The notes beneath the pieces were generated by a model that saw only the letters and a program-made list of their open reading frames with translations, did not search any database and was not told the DNA's origin. This document shows positions 1 to 7,521 of a stretch of 46,989 nt of DNA, one piece after another (the stretch's first letter is position 1; each line of letters opens with the position of its first letter). The position numbers and the translations under genes are program-made. The stretch spans positions 1 to 46,989 of the forward strand of contig NZ_BBOX01000027.1 of assembly GCF_001553455.1 (NCBI RefSeq). The letters are read 5' to 3'. This DNA is from Streptomyces hygroscopicus subsp. hygroscopicus. GTDB taxonomy: Bacteria; Actinomycetota; Actinomycetes; Streptomycetales; Streptomycetaceae.

Positions 1-58
1 GCCGTCAGGCCCGAAGCTGCCGGGCCGATGCCGCTGGGCCCGAAGCCGTCGGGCGCCC

Positions 59-189
59 CGAGCCGCCGGGCACTGCCGTGGGTCGTCGGCCGCCGCCGGG
101 CATTGCCGTGGGCCGTGGCCGCCACCGGGCCGTGCCGTGGGCCGTTCGCCGCCGCCGGGCCGTGTCGCGGGGCGTCGGCCGGGAGTGAC
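59..189. repeat. 30-bp degenerate tandem repeat, about 4 copies
   Basis: Four imperfect copies of a GC-rich unit run head to tail, each containing a GCCGCCGGGC core and a GCCGTGGGYCG segment. The GGGC landmark recurs at 68, 98, 127 and 157, giving a period of 29-30 bp. The repeat lies just downstream of the corA stop codon. Nothing else is seen in bases 1-196; open frames there are repetitive and not convincing genes. Confidence 0.7.
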
Positions 190-196
190 GGGTCGG

Positions 197-1189
197 TCAG
201 AGCCAGCCGCGGCGTTTGAACCAGCGGTACAGCACGACGATCACCCCGGCCATGAGCACCAGCGCGCCCGGATACCCCCAGGGCTGCTTCAGCTCGGGCA
301 TATGCGTGAAGTTCATGCCGTAGATCCCGGCGATCATCGTCGGCACCGCCGCCATCGCCGCCCACGCCGAGATCTTCCGCATGTCGTCGTTCTGCCGCAC
401 GCCCATCTGCGCGAGGTGGGCGGAGAGGATGTCCGACAGCAGCCGGTCCAGCCCCTCCACATGCTCGTTCACCCGGGTCAGATGGTCGCTGACATCCCGG
501 AAGAACGGCCGTGAGCCCTCGTGCACGAACGGCACCCCGGCGCCCGCGAGCCGCTCCATCGGCTCCGCCAGCGGTCCGGCCGCCCGGCGGAACTCCATCA
601 CCTCGCGCTTGAAGGCGTAGATCCGCCCGGCGGTGTTCTGCCCCGCGGCCCCGTCCGGGGCGAAGACCTCCGTCTCCAGCTCCTCCAGGTCCGCGTGCAG
701 ACTGTCGGCGACGTCCAGATAGTGGTCCACGACGGCGTCGGAGACCGCGTACATCACGGCTGTCGGCCCGTGCTGGAGCACCTCGGGGGCCTTCTCCAGC
801 CGGTCGCGCACCGAGCCGAGCGGATTGGTCTCGCCGTGCCGCACGGTCACCACGAAGGAGTCACCGACGAAGACCATCAGCTCACCCGCGGTGACGGCGC
901 CGGCGTTGTCGTCGTACTGGACCGGCTTCAGCACCAGGAACAGCGAATCGTCGTACACCTCCAGCTTCGGCCTCTGGTGGGCGCGCAAGGCGTCCTCGAC
1001 GGCCAGCGGATGCAGTCCGAACTCGCTGGTGACCAGCTCGAACTCCTTCTCGGTCGGTTCATGGAGACCGATCCACAAGAAGGCGTCCCCACTCGCCCGC
1101 GCCTGGTCGAGGGCGTCGGAGAAGTCGGCGGGTCCCTCGGTGCGGCACCCGTCCCGGTAGATGGCACAATCCACGATCACGCGGGGCAT
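197..1189 (-). CDS. corA: CorA-family magnesium/cobalt transport protein
   Basis: 330-residue CorA-type divalent cation channel of the cytoplasmic membrane, expected to take up Mg2+ (and Co2+/Ni2+). A large soluble N-terminal domain is followed by two C-terminal membrane helices. The signature YGMNF loop follows the first helix (AAMAAVPTMIAGI), and the protein ends in a short basic tail (KRRGWL), as usual for the family. I chose the ATG at 1189 (MPRVIVDC) because homology begins there and GAGGCAG lies just upstream; the open frame continues 64 codons further but that part is low-complexity Pro/Arg/Gly. It is divergent from the phosphatase gene, with about 119 bp between them. The family call is secure; the ion preference is inferred. 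Confidence 0.93.
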   Translation of the reverse strand: MPRVIVDCAIYRDGCRTEGPADFSDALDQARASGDAFLWIGLHEPTEKEFELVTSEFGLHPLAVEDALRAHQRPKLEVYDDSLFLVLKPVQYDDNAGAVTAGELMVFVGDSFVVTVRHGETNPLGSVRDRLEKAPEVLQHGPTAVMYAVSDAVVDHYLDVADSLHADLEELETEVFAPDGAAGQNTAGRIYAFKREVMEFRRAAGPLAEPMERLAGAGVPFVHEGSRPFFRDVSDHLTRVNEHVEGLDRLLSDILSAHLAQMGVRQNDDMRKISAWAAMAAVPTMIAGIYGMNFTHMPELKQPWGYPGALVLMAGVIVVLYRWFKRRGWL

Positions 1190-1208
1190 TCTGCCTCGCG
1201 TGATGCGG

Positions 1209-1250
1209 ATCCGCACAGGGGGGCCGGGTATCCGCACAGGGGGACCGGGT
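1209..1250. repeat. 21-bp tandem duplication in the corA upstream region
   Basis: Two adjacent 21-bp copies (ATCCGCACAGGGGG then RCCGGGT) differ at one base. They lie between the divergent corA and phosphatase starts, so they could touch corA leader or promoter sequence. The function is unknown. Confidence 0.75.
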
Positions 1251-1295
1251 CCGGGACCGGTCCGCATCCCGGCTGAGCGGCGGCCGGAGGGGTCG

Positions 1296-1301
1296 TAGGG
1301 T
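1296..1301 (+). promoter_or_regulatory. -10 hexamer TAGGGT of a probable leaderless promoter
   Basis: TAGGGT ends 7 nt before the ATG at 1309, so transcription would start at or next to the start codon. A weak -35-like CTGAGC lies 17 bp upstream (1273-1278). The same geometry occurs before mshC, the RecB-like gene, trmI and pafA in this window. This is inferred from sequence only. Confidence 0.5.
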
Positions 1302-1308
1302 GGCAGGC

Positions 1309-2004
1309 ATGCCCATGCTGATCCTGGTCCGGCACGGCCGGTCCACCGCCAATACCGCGGGCGTCCTCGCGGGCTGGACACCCGGTGTCGCCCTCGACGA
1401 GCGCGGCGCGACCCAGGCCGCCGCGCTGCCCGGCCGGCTGGCCGGGCTGCCCCTCGCCGCGGCCGTCACCAGCCCGCTGCAGCGCTGCCGGGAGACGCTG
1501 GCCCCGCTGCTCGCCGCCCGCCCCGAACTGCCGCTGCACGCCGAGGACCGGATCGGGGAGTGCCACTACGGCGACTGGTCGGGCCGCAAGCTCGCCGAAC
1601 TGGCCGATGAACCCCTGATGAAGATCGTCCAGCAGCACCCCTCCGCCGCCGCCTTCCCCGGCGGCGAGTCCATGCGCGCCATGCACGCGCGGGCGGTCGA
1701 GGCGGTGCGTGACTGGAACGCCCGGATCGAGGAGGAACACGGCGCCGACGCGGTCTACCTGATGTGCTCCCACGGGGACATCATCAAGGCGCTGGTCGCG
1801 GACGCCCTCGGACTGCACCTCGATCTCTTCCAGCGGGTCTCGGTCGAGCCCTGCTCGATCACCGCGATCCGCTACACCCCGACCCGCCCCTTCCTCGTCC
1901 GGCTCGGGGACACCGGCGACTTCGCCGGGCTGGTGCCGCGCGAGGAGAACCCGGCGGACCGTGGCGGGGACGCGGCCGTGGGTGGCGACGCGGGAGCACC
2001 GTGA
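1309..2004 (+). CDS. Histidine phosphatase superfamily protein (phosphoglycerate mutase-like)
   Basis: 231-residue cytoplasmic enzyme of the histidine phosphatase superfamily. The phospho-accepting histidine is in LVRHGRS near residue 8, and the second catalytic histidine is in CSHGD near residue 152. Family members remove phosphate from small molecules or proteins; the substrate here is unknown. As I recall, the likely M. tuberculosis counterpart is Rv2135c, which sits in the same gene order. The ATG at 1309 is preferred because a TAGGGT -10 element 7 nt upstream suggests leaderless translation. A GTG at 1300, with GGAGGGG upstream, would add three residues. It is followed by DUF3090, the kinase-like gene and mshC on the same strand. 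Confidence 0.88.
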   Translation: MPMLILVRHGRSTANTAGVLAGWTPGVALDERGATQAAALPGRLAGLPLAAAVTSPLQRCRETLAPLLAARPELPLHAEDRIGECHYGDWSGRKLAELADEPLMKIVQQHPSAAAFPGGESMRAMHARAVEAVRDWNARIEEEHGADAVYLMCSHGDIIKALVADALGLHLDLFQRVSVEPCSITAIRYTPTRPFLVRLGDTGDFAGLVPREENPADRGGDAAVGGDAGAP

Positions 2005-2127
2005 TCTCCACGAGCAGTAGGGTGGTGCCGCGGTGCGAGGGCGCCGTGACAGCCGTGACCGGGCGGTCGTGACACCCAGCGGTCAGCAGTCAGTCAGCCG
2101 AGCAGTCGAACCAAATGGAGCAGGACG

Positions 2128-2718
2128 TTGTCCCGTCAGGTGTTCCTCTATGACCCGCCGGACCGTTTCGTCGCCGGTACGGTCGGGCTGCCTGGTCGCC
2201 GTACCTTTTTCCTGCAGGCGTCCGCCGGTGGCCGGACCACCAGCGTCGCGTTGGAGAAGACGCAGGTCGCCGCGTTGGCCGAGCGGATAGACGAGTTGCT
2301 GGACGAGGTGGTGCGGCGCACCGGCGGAAACGCCCCCGTGCCCGCCGTCGCACCGGCCGAACTCGCCGACACCGCACCGCTGGAAGTCCCCGTGGAGGAG
2401 GAGTTCCGGGTCGGCACCATGGCGCTCGCCTGGGACGGCGAGGAACAGCGCATGATCGTCGAGGCGCAGGCGCTGGTCGAGCTGGAGGCCGAGTCCGAGG
2501 AGGACCTGGCCGAGGCCGAGGAGCGGCTGCTCCAGGACGATGTGAACGGCCCGCCCATGCTGCGGGTGCGGCTCACCGGGACGCAGGCGCGCGCCTTCGC
2601 CAAACGCGCCCTGGAGGTCGTCAACGCCGGCCGGCCGCCCTGCCCGCTGTGCAGTCTGCCGCTCGACCCGGAGGGACACGTATGTCCGCGCCAGAACGGA
2701 TACCGCCGCGGAGCCTGA
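2128..2718 (+). CDS. DUF3090 family protein with C-terminal zinc-ribbon-like motif
   Basis: 196-residue conserved actinobacterial protein of unknown function (DUF3090; Rv2134c-like). It opens with SRQVFLYDPPDRFVAGTVG, characteristic of the family. The body is acidic and probably soluble. The C terminus carries CPLC followed by HVC (CPLCSLPLDPEGHVCP), which looks like a small metal-binding site. The start is the TTG at 2128, with GGAG 7 nt upstream. A likely -10 element (TAGGGT, 2018-2023) lies about 105 bp before the start, so this gene may head its own transcript with the next gene, whose start lies inside this one. Family identity is confident; biochemical function is unknown. Confidence 0.88.
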   Translation: MSRQVFLYDPPDRFVAGTVGLPGRRTFFLQASAGGRTTSVALEKTQVAALAERIDELLDEVVRRTGGNAPVPAVAPAELADTAPLEVPVEEEFRVGTMALAWDGEEQRMIVEAQALVELEAESEEDLAEAEERLLQDDVNGPPMLRVRLTGTQARAFAKRALEVVNAGRPPCPLCSLPLDPEGHVCPRQNGYRRGA

Positions 2719-3608
2719 CGCCGCCCACCCGTCTCCCACCGCCCTCAAAGGAGGCTTCGCGCCTGGTGTCCCCGGCCGAACTGCTTGCTCTCGGTGAGCT
2801 GACGGTGCGCGGACGGGTCCGGGAGGCGTCCAACGCGGTGCTGTACTGCACGGTCGAGTACGAGGGCCACAGCGCCCCCTGCGTCTACAAGCCGGTGGCC
2901 GGGGAGCGGCCGCTGTGGGACTTCCCGGACGGCACGCTCGCCCAGCGCGAGGTGGCGGCGTACGAGGTCTCCGAGGCCACCGGCTGGGGCCTGGTCCCGC
3001 CCACCGTGCTGCGCGACGGGCCGTACGGGCAGGGGATGTGCCAGCTCTGGATAGAGGTCGAGGCGGCCGGAGGAGGGGCGGACGGCGACGGGGCGGACGG
3101 TGACGGGTCCGGGCAGGCCGGAGGACCGGACCTGCTCGCGCTCGTCGAGGGCGACGAGCCGGGCCCCGGCTGGAAGGCGGTGGGCTACGCCGAGGTGGGC
3201 GAGGGCCGCACCGCGCTGCTGGTCCACGCCGACGACGTACGGCTGCGCCGGCTGGCCGTGCTCGACGCGGTGATCAACAACGGCGACCGCAAGGGCGGCC
3301 ATCTGCTGCCCGCGGCCGGCGGTCGGCTCTATGCGATTGATCACGGTGTCACCTTCAACGCCGACGACAAACTGCGCACCCTGCTGTGGGGCTGGGCCGG
3401 GGAGCCGCTGCCGAAGGACGTGCTGGAGGTGCTGGCCCGGCTCGCGGACCAGCTGGCGGACGGCGGCCCGCTCTGCGCCCGGCTGGCGGAGCTGATCACC
3501 GAGGCCGAGATCGAGGCGCTGCGGGCCCGGGTCGCCACGCTGTTGCGGACCGGGAAGCATCCCGAGCCCAGCGGTCAGTGGCCCGCCATCCCCTGGCCGC
3601 CGGTCTGA
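2682..3608 (+). CDS. SCO1664-family kinase-like protein (PI3/PI4-kinase-like fold)
   Basis: 308-residue protein of the SCO1664/TIGR03843 family, conserved in actinobacteria (Rv2133c-like). Several motifs suggest a phosphoinositide-kinase/HipA-like phosphotransferase fold: VYKPVAGERPLWDFPDGTL (nucleotide-binding Lys region, about residue 67), NNGDRKGGHLL (catalytic-loop-like, about residue 200) and AIDHGVTF (metal-binding Asp, DFG-like). An acidic Gly/Asp insertion (GADGDGADGDG) is probably a flexible loop. The ATG at 2682 has GGAGGGA 5-6 nt upstream and overlaps the end of the DUF3090 gene by 37 bp, implying coupled translation. The substrate is unknown. Its neighbours, a phosphatase and mshC, suggest a conserved phosphorylation-linked function, but that is inference. 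Confidence 0.85.
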   Translation: MSAPERIPPRSLTPPTRLPPPSKEASRLVSPAELLALGELTVRGRVREASNAVLYCTVEYEGHSAPCVYKPVAGERPLWDFPDGTLAQREVAAYEVSEATGWGLVPPTVLRDGPYGQGMCQLWIEVEAAGGGADGDGADGDGSGQAGGPDLLALVEGDEPGPGWKAVGYAEVGEGRTALLVHADDVRLRRLAVLDAVINNGDRKGGHLLPAAGGRLYAIDHGVTFNADDKLRTLLWGWAGEPLPKDVLEVLARLADQLADGGPLCARLAELITEAEIEALRARVATLLRTGKHPEPSGQWPAIPWPPV

Positions 3609-3657
3609 CCCCGCCGCCTGGGAGTTGACCGGTCCGCCCGCCCGGACGGGCGAACCG

Positions 3658-3800
3658 GCCCGTCGGCGGCGTCCCGGTGGGCTTTCGCCGCGTCCCGGGA
3701 CGAGCCCGCGGGCGGCGCTCCGGTGGGCTTTCGCCGCGTCCCGGGACGAGCCCGCCGGCGGCGTCCCGGTGGGCTTCCTACCGCGCCCCGGGACCGCGGC
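3658..3800. repeat. 46-bp tandem repeat before mshC, 3 copies
   Basis: CCGGTGGGCTT landmarks at 3674, 3720 and 3766 define an exact 46-bp period. The first two units are nearly identical, the third is diverged and partial, and part of a unit precedes 3674. Each unit contains the self-complementary TCCCGGGA. The whole 3609-3905 gap holds only this repeat and the mshC promoter region; long plus-strand frames across it are repeat artefacts. Confidence 0.85.
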
Positions 3801-3893
3801 GGACGCGGCTCAAGCAGCTCACGGGCTTTCGCGCAAGAGCGCCTATCCGGCCAACACGACTGGTCCGGTTCGTATGCGGACGCTGCATCCGGT

Positions 3894-3899
3894 TACGCT
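3894..3899 (+). promoter_or_regulatory. -10 hexamer TACGCT of the probable leaderless mshC promoter
   Basis: TACGCT is followed by 6 nt (CATTGC) and then the mshC ATG. No Shine-Dalgarno sequence is present upstream of that ATG, which fits a leaderless transcript. The -35 region is poor. Confidence 0.5.
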
Positions 3900-3905
3900 C
3901 ATTGC

Positions 3906-5135
3906 ATGTATGCCTGGCCCGCTTCTGAGGTTCCCGCCCTGCCCGGCAGTGGCCGCGACCTGAGCATTCACGACACCGCGACCGGAAGACGGACAACCCT
4001 GACTCCCGGTCCCGTCGCACGCATCTACGTCTGCGGTATCACCCCGTACGACGCGACCCACATGGGTCATGCGGCGACCTACAACGCGTTCGACCTCGTT
4101 CAGCGCGTATGGCTCGACACCAAGCGCCAGGTTCACTACGTCCAGAACGTGACCGATGTCGACGATCCCCTGCTCGAGCGGGCGCAGGAGAAGGGCGACG
4201 ACTGGACGGCCCTGGCCGAGCGCGAGACCGCCCTCTTCCGCGAGGACATGACGGCCCTGCGGATGCTGCCCCCGCGCCACTACATCGGCGCCGTCGAGGC
4301 GATACCGGGGATCGTGCCGCTCGTGGAGCGGCTGCGCGACCTGGGCGCCGCCTACGAGCTCGAAGGCGACATCTACTTCTCCGTGGAGTCCGACCCCGCC
4401 TTCGGCTCGGTCAGCCGGCTCGACGCCGAGGCCATGCGGCTGCTGTCCGCCGAGCGCGGCGGCGACCCGGAGCGCCCCGGCAAGAAGAACCCCCTCGACC
4501 CGATGCTGTGGATGGCCGCCCGTGAGGGCGAGCCGAGTTGGGACGGCGGATCGCTCGGCCGTGGCCGCCCCGGCTGGCACATCGAGTGCGTGGCCATCGC
4601 CCTGGACCACCTCGGCATGGGCTTCGACGTGCAGGGCGGCGGGTCCGATCTCGCCTTTCCGCACCACGAGATGGGCGCCTCGCACGCCCAGGTCCTCACC
4701 GGTGAGCGGCCGTTCGCCAAGACCTATGTGCACGCCGGGATGGTGGCCCTGGACGGCGAGAAGATGTCCAAGTCCAAGGGCAATCTGGTCTTCGTCTCGG
4801 CGCTGCGCCGCGACGGGGTGGACCCGGCGGCCATCCGGCTCGCGCTGCTGGCCCACCACTACCGCTCCGACTGGGAGTGGACGGACGGGGTGCTGCGGGA
4901 GGCCGAGGAGCGCCTCGGCCGCTGGCGCGCCGCCGTCTCGCGGCCGGACGGGCCGTCGGCCGACGCGCTGGTGGAGGAGATCCGCGAGGCGCTCGCGGAC
5001 GACCTGGACTCACCGGCCGCCCTGGCCGCCGTCGACCGCTGGGCCGCCGCGCAGACCTCCACCGGCGGTACGGACGAGGGGGCACCCGGACTGGTGTCGC
5101 GCGCCGTGGACGCGCTGCTGGGAGTGGCCCTCTGA
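3906..5135 (+). CDS. mshC: Cysteine-1D-myo-inosityl 2-amino-2-deoxy-alpha-D-glucopyranoside ligase (mycothiol biosynthesis)
   Basis: 409-residue MshC. Using ATP, it joins cysteine to GlcN-inositol, the penultimate step of mycothiol synthesis in the cytosol. It is a class I cysteinyl-tRNA-synthetase relative with a Rossmann core. Visible motifs are YVCGITPYD (first zinc cysteine), the HxGH equivalent [17 protein letters not shown] and FPHHE (further zinc ligands) and KMSKSKGN (KMSKS loop). It lacks the anticodon-binding C-terminal extension of CysS, and its length and MYAWPAS N terminus match Streptomyces MshC. The ATG at 3906 has no ribosome site but follows a -10 hexamer by 6 nt. It ends at a strong hairpin shared with the convergent PAC2 gene. 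Confidence 0.96.
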   Translation: MYAWPASEVPALPGSGRDLSIHDTATGRRTTLTPGPVARIYVCGITPYDATHMGHAATYNAFDLVQRVWLDTKRQVHYVQNVTDVDDPLLERAQEKGDDWTALAERETALFREDMTALRMLPPRHYIGAVEAIPGIVPLVERLRDLGAAYELEGDIYFSVESDPAFGSVSRLDAEAMRLLSAERGGDPERPGKKNPLDPMLWMAAREGEPSWDGGSLGRGRPGWHIECVAIALDHLGMGFDVQGGGSDLAFPHHEMGASHAQVLTGERPFAKTYVHAGMVALDGEKMSKSKGNLVFVSALRRDGVDPAAIRLALLAHHYRSDWEWTDGVLREAEERLGRWRAAVSRPDGPSADALVEEIREALADDLDSPAALAAVDRWAAAQTSTGGTDEGAPGLVSRAVDALLGVAL

Positions 5136-5173
5136 CACGCCGTCGCGCCGTCGTGCCGCGGCCGTGAACGGAT

Positions 5174-5206
5174 GAGCCCGCGCCGGGATGCTCCCGGCGC
5201 GGGCTC
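5174..5206. terminator. Bidirectional hairpin terminator between mshC and the PAC2 gene
   Basis: A perfect 15-bp stem (GAGCCCGCGCCGGGA and its complement) closes a 3-nt loop (TGC) between the two convergent genes. There is no T tract, as is common in Streptomyces. Confidence 0.85.
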
Positions 5207-5255
5207 GTCGCTACTCCCGCGGGGCGTGGGCGCCGTGCGCCCGGCGGGGCCGTGG

Positions 5256-6452
5256 CTACCGGCCGGAGCCGGATCCCCCGTCCCCGTCGCTGTCCCCGTC
5301 GCCGTCCCGGTCCGTGCCGTCCGTGCTGTGGGCGTCGTCTGTGCCGTCCGCGTCGTGGTGCGGGGCGTCCCGGCCCTCGGTGCCCCGGGTGCCGTCCGGC
5401 TCCTCGGCGTCGTCCCCCTCGCCGCCCGTGCCCTCGGCGTCGTCCTTGGCCACCTCGTCCCTGGGGGAAGGCTTGCGCGGCCTTCCATGGCCGCTGGCGG
5501 GGTCGCGCAGATACGGGGTGCCGGAACCGGGGGCCGGACCCGCCGTGCCGCCCTCCCGGCCGTCCGCGAGACCGCCGCTCTCGGTCGCGTGGCCGCCGGG
5601 GCCGGGCTGGCCGTCGCGCCGCCGCAGATAGCGCTCGAACTCGCGGGCGATGGCCTCGCCCGACGCCTCCGGCAGCTCGGCGGTGTCCCGCGCCTCCTCC
5701 AGCGACTGCACGTACTCGGCGACCTCGCTGTCCTCGGCGGCCAGCTGATCCACGCCCAGCTGCCAGGCCCGTGAGTCCTCGGTCAGCTCACCGAGCGGGA
5801 TGCGCACCCCGATGAGGTCCTCGAGCCGGTTGAGCAGCGCCAGGGTGGCCTTCGGGTTCGGCGGCTGCGAGACGTAGTGCGGCACGGCCGCCCACAGGCT
5901 CACCGCCGGGACGCCGGCGTGCGTGCACGCCTCCTGGAGGATCCCGACGATCCCGGTCGGGCCCTCGTAGCGGGTCTCCTCCAGGTCGAGGCTGCGGGCC
6001 AGGTCGGGATCGGAGGTGACACCGCTGACCGGCACCGGCCGGGTGTGCGGGGTGTCGCCGAGCAGTGCGCCGAGGATGACGACCATCTCCACGCCCAACT
6101 CATGGGCGTAGCCGAGGATCTCGTTGCAGAACGACCGCCAGCGCATGCTCGGCTCGATACCGCGCACCAGCACCAGGTCCCGGGACTTCTCCCCGGTGTC
6201 CGCCCGGACGACCGAGAGCCGGGTCGTCGGCCAGGTGATCTTGCGCACCCCGCCGTCCAGCGCCACGGTGGGCCGGTTCACCTGGAAGTCGTAGTAGTCC
6301 TCGGCGTCGAGCGAGGCGAAGACCTCGCCCTTCCACTCCCGGTCCAGGTGCCCGACCGCGGTGGAGGCGGCGTCTCCGGCGTCGTTCCAGCCCTCGAAGG
6401 CACAGATCATGACCGGGTCGATCAGCTCGGGAACCCCCTCAAGCTCGATCAC
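5256..6452 (-). CDS. PAC2 (proteasome assembly chaperone) family protein
   Basis: 398-residue PAC2/DUF75 family protein. The conserved N-terminal core starts IELEGVPELIDPVMICAFEGWNDAGDAAS and includes VVILGALLGDTPHTRP; it extends to about residue 300. The remainder is a hydrophilic Gly/Asp/Ser-rich tail ending in DGDGDSDGDGG, probably disordered. PAC2 proteins relate to archaeal and eukaryotic proteasome assembly chaperones, but the bacterial function is not settled. I chose the GTG at 6452 because AAGGAGG lies 6 nt upstream and the IELEG homology begins right after it; an ATG at 6512 would add 20 low-complexity residues. It is divergent from the fuconate dehydratase remnant. Confidence 0.9.
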   Translation of the reverse strand: MIELEGVPELIDPVMICAFEGWNDAGDAASTAVGHLDREWKGEVFASLDAEDYYDFQVNRPTVALDGGVRKITWPTTRLSVVRADTGEKSRDLVLVRGIEPSMRWRSFCNEILGYAHELGVEMVVILGALLGDTPHTRPVPVSGVTSDPDLARSLDLEETRYEGPTGIVGILQEACTHAGVPAVSLWAAVPHYVSQPPNPKATLALLNRLEDLIGVRIPLGELTEDSRAWQLGVDQLAAEDSEVAEYVQSLEEARDTAELPEASGEAIAREFERYLRRRDGQPGPGGHATESGGLADGREGGTAGPAPGSGTPYLRDPASGHGRPRKPSPRDEVAKDDAEGTGGEGDDAEEPDGTRGTEGRDAPHHDADGTDDAHSTDGTDRDGDGDSDGDGGSGSGR

Positions 6453-6582
6453 CCAGCGCCTCCTTCCGACCGGGGCGGACGGATCGGTCCCGCCTCCGGC
6501 TGCAGTTCCCATTGCGTGCCACCCAAGCCTACGGCTTTCCGGGTCTCCGGCCGCAGTCCCCGTCCAGGGGTGCTCCGAGAAT

Positions 6583-6674
6583 CATCCGATCTGTCCTGCA
6601 AAAGTTCCGGCACACATCTGGACGGAACGGTGATCACGGCGCTATACATCGGATCACCATGAAAGGTCCGATGT
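6583..6674. promoter_or_regulatory. Candidate GntR/FCD operators upstream of the fuconate cassette
   Basis: An 8-bp perfect inverted repeat, ACATCGGA (6646-6653) and TCCGATGT (6667-6674), spans two helical turns (21 bp centre to centre). A further CATCCGAT lies at 6583-6590. Related sequence (AGACATCCGACGTATCGG) lies upstream of the GntR gene at 9097-9114. ACATC-(G/C)-GAT-like palindromes are typical of FCD-subfamily sugar-acid regulators. The sites lie 30-120 bp before the TTG at 6706, where a repressor could block transcription. Confidence 0.5.
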
Positions 6675-6705
6675 CCTCTCGAGCTCATCGTTTAGGGAGT
6701 TCCCG

Positions 6706-7179
6706 TTGCGTCAGCGGCCATCCGTCACCGGGCTCGAGGTCCACGACATCCGGTTTCCCACCTCGGAGCAGCTCGACGGCTCGGACGCGATGAACCCGGA
6801 CCCCGACTACTCCGCCGCCTACGTCGTGCTGCGCACGGACGCCGGGGAGGGGGAGCCGGCCGAGGGGCACGGCTTCGTCTTCACCATCGGCCGCGGCAAC
6901 GATGTCACCGCGGCCGCCATCCGCTCCCTGCGCCCCCATGTGGTGGGCCGCCCCGCGCCCCTGACGCCGGCCGGTCTCATCGCGATGTTCGACTTCGTCG
7001 CCGTCTCGGGCAGCTGGGAGGACCGGGTCATCGAGTATGTCGACCACCTCCATGGGCACTTCGCCGATCCGGCGGTCGTCGAGTCGGGCCGCTACCGCGC
7101 ACCGACGGCGCCGGGCTTCTCCGCACGTATGTACCCCGAGTCGATCGCCGCCTACCGCTATCCGGACGGGCCCGCATGG
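6706..7179 (+). pseudogene. L-fuconate dehydratase with the catalytic barrel deleted
   Basis: The frame opens with a good enolase-superfamily N terminus typical of L-fuconate dehydratase: [28 protein letters not shown] and [14 protein letters not shown], to about residue 82 (HVVGR). It then jumps at residues 83-91 to the family's C terminus: [33 protein letters not shown] and YPDGPAW. An intact enzyme is about 430-440 residues; about 270 residues, including the catalytic Lys, metal ligands and His, are missing without a frameshift. The enzyme dehydrates L-fuconate to 2-keto-3-deoxy-L-fuconate, so this remnant should be inactive. The start is a TTG at 6706 with AGGGAG 6 nt upstream. The frame has no stop here and continues through the 15-bp repeats into the SDR gene. 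Confidence 0.82.
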
Positions 7180-7184
7180 CGGGC

Positions 7185-7486
7185 CCGCGTCGCGCGATCC
7201 GCGTCAGCGCGGTCCGCGTTGGCGTGTGCCGAATCGGCGGGTCCCGGGCAGGCGCGTCCCGAGTCGGCGCACCCCGGACGAGCGCGTCCCGAGTCGGGAC
7301 GTCCCGCACCGGCACGCCCCGGGCAGGCGCACCCAGGGCGAGCGCGCCCCGAATCGGCGCGGTCCCGAACCGGTGCACCTCGAATCGGCGCGCCCCGGAC
7401 CGGCGCACCCCGGACGAGCACAGCCCGAACCGGCACAGCCCGAATCGGCGGGCCCCGCACCGGCACAGCCCGCACCAGCGCGTTCC
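7185..7486. repeat. 15-bp tandem repeat, about 20 degenerate copies
   Basis: Units approximate CGNNNCGGCGCRCCC, for example CGAATCGGCGCGCCC at 7381 and CGGACCGGCGCACCC at 7396. Spacing is exactly 15 bp except for 16-bp units at 7350-7365 and 7471-7486. Every reading frame therefore encodes pentapeptides; in the frame of the flanking genes these are like [10 protein letters not shown] and, after the first 16-bp unit, [10 protein letters not shown]. The array fills the space between the dehydratase remnant and the SDR ribosome site. Confidence 0.88.
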
Positions 7487-7521
7487 GCTGGGCAACAGGC
7501 CGTACGACAGGAGGAGAACCC

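Noticed and set aside
3723..3905. Longer N terminus for MshC from an upstream in-frame start.
   Set aside because: The added 61 codons are repeat-derived, lack homology, and cross the likely promoter.
5172..5815. Plus-strand frames opposite the C terminus of the PAC2 protein.
   Set aside because: Val/Ala/Pro/Arg-rich shadows of the Asp/Gly-rich tail.
7185..7486. Repeat array resembling a CRISPR.
   Set aside because: Units are contiguous 15-mers without spacers, degenerate, and no cas genes are present.
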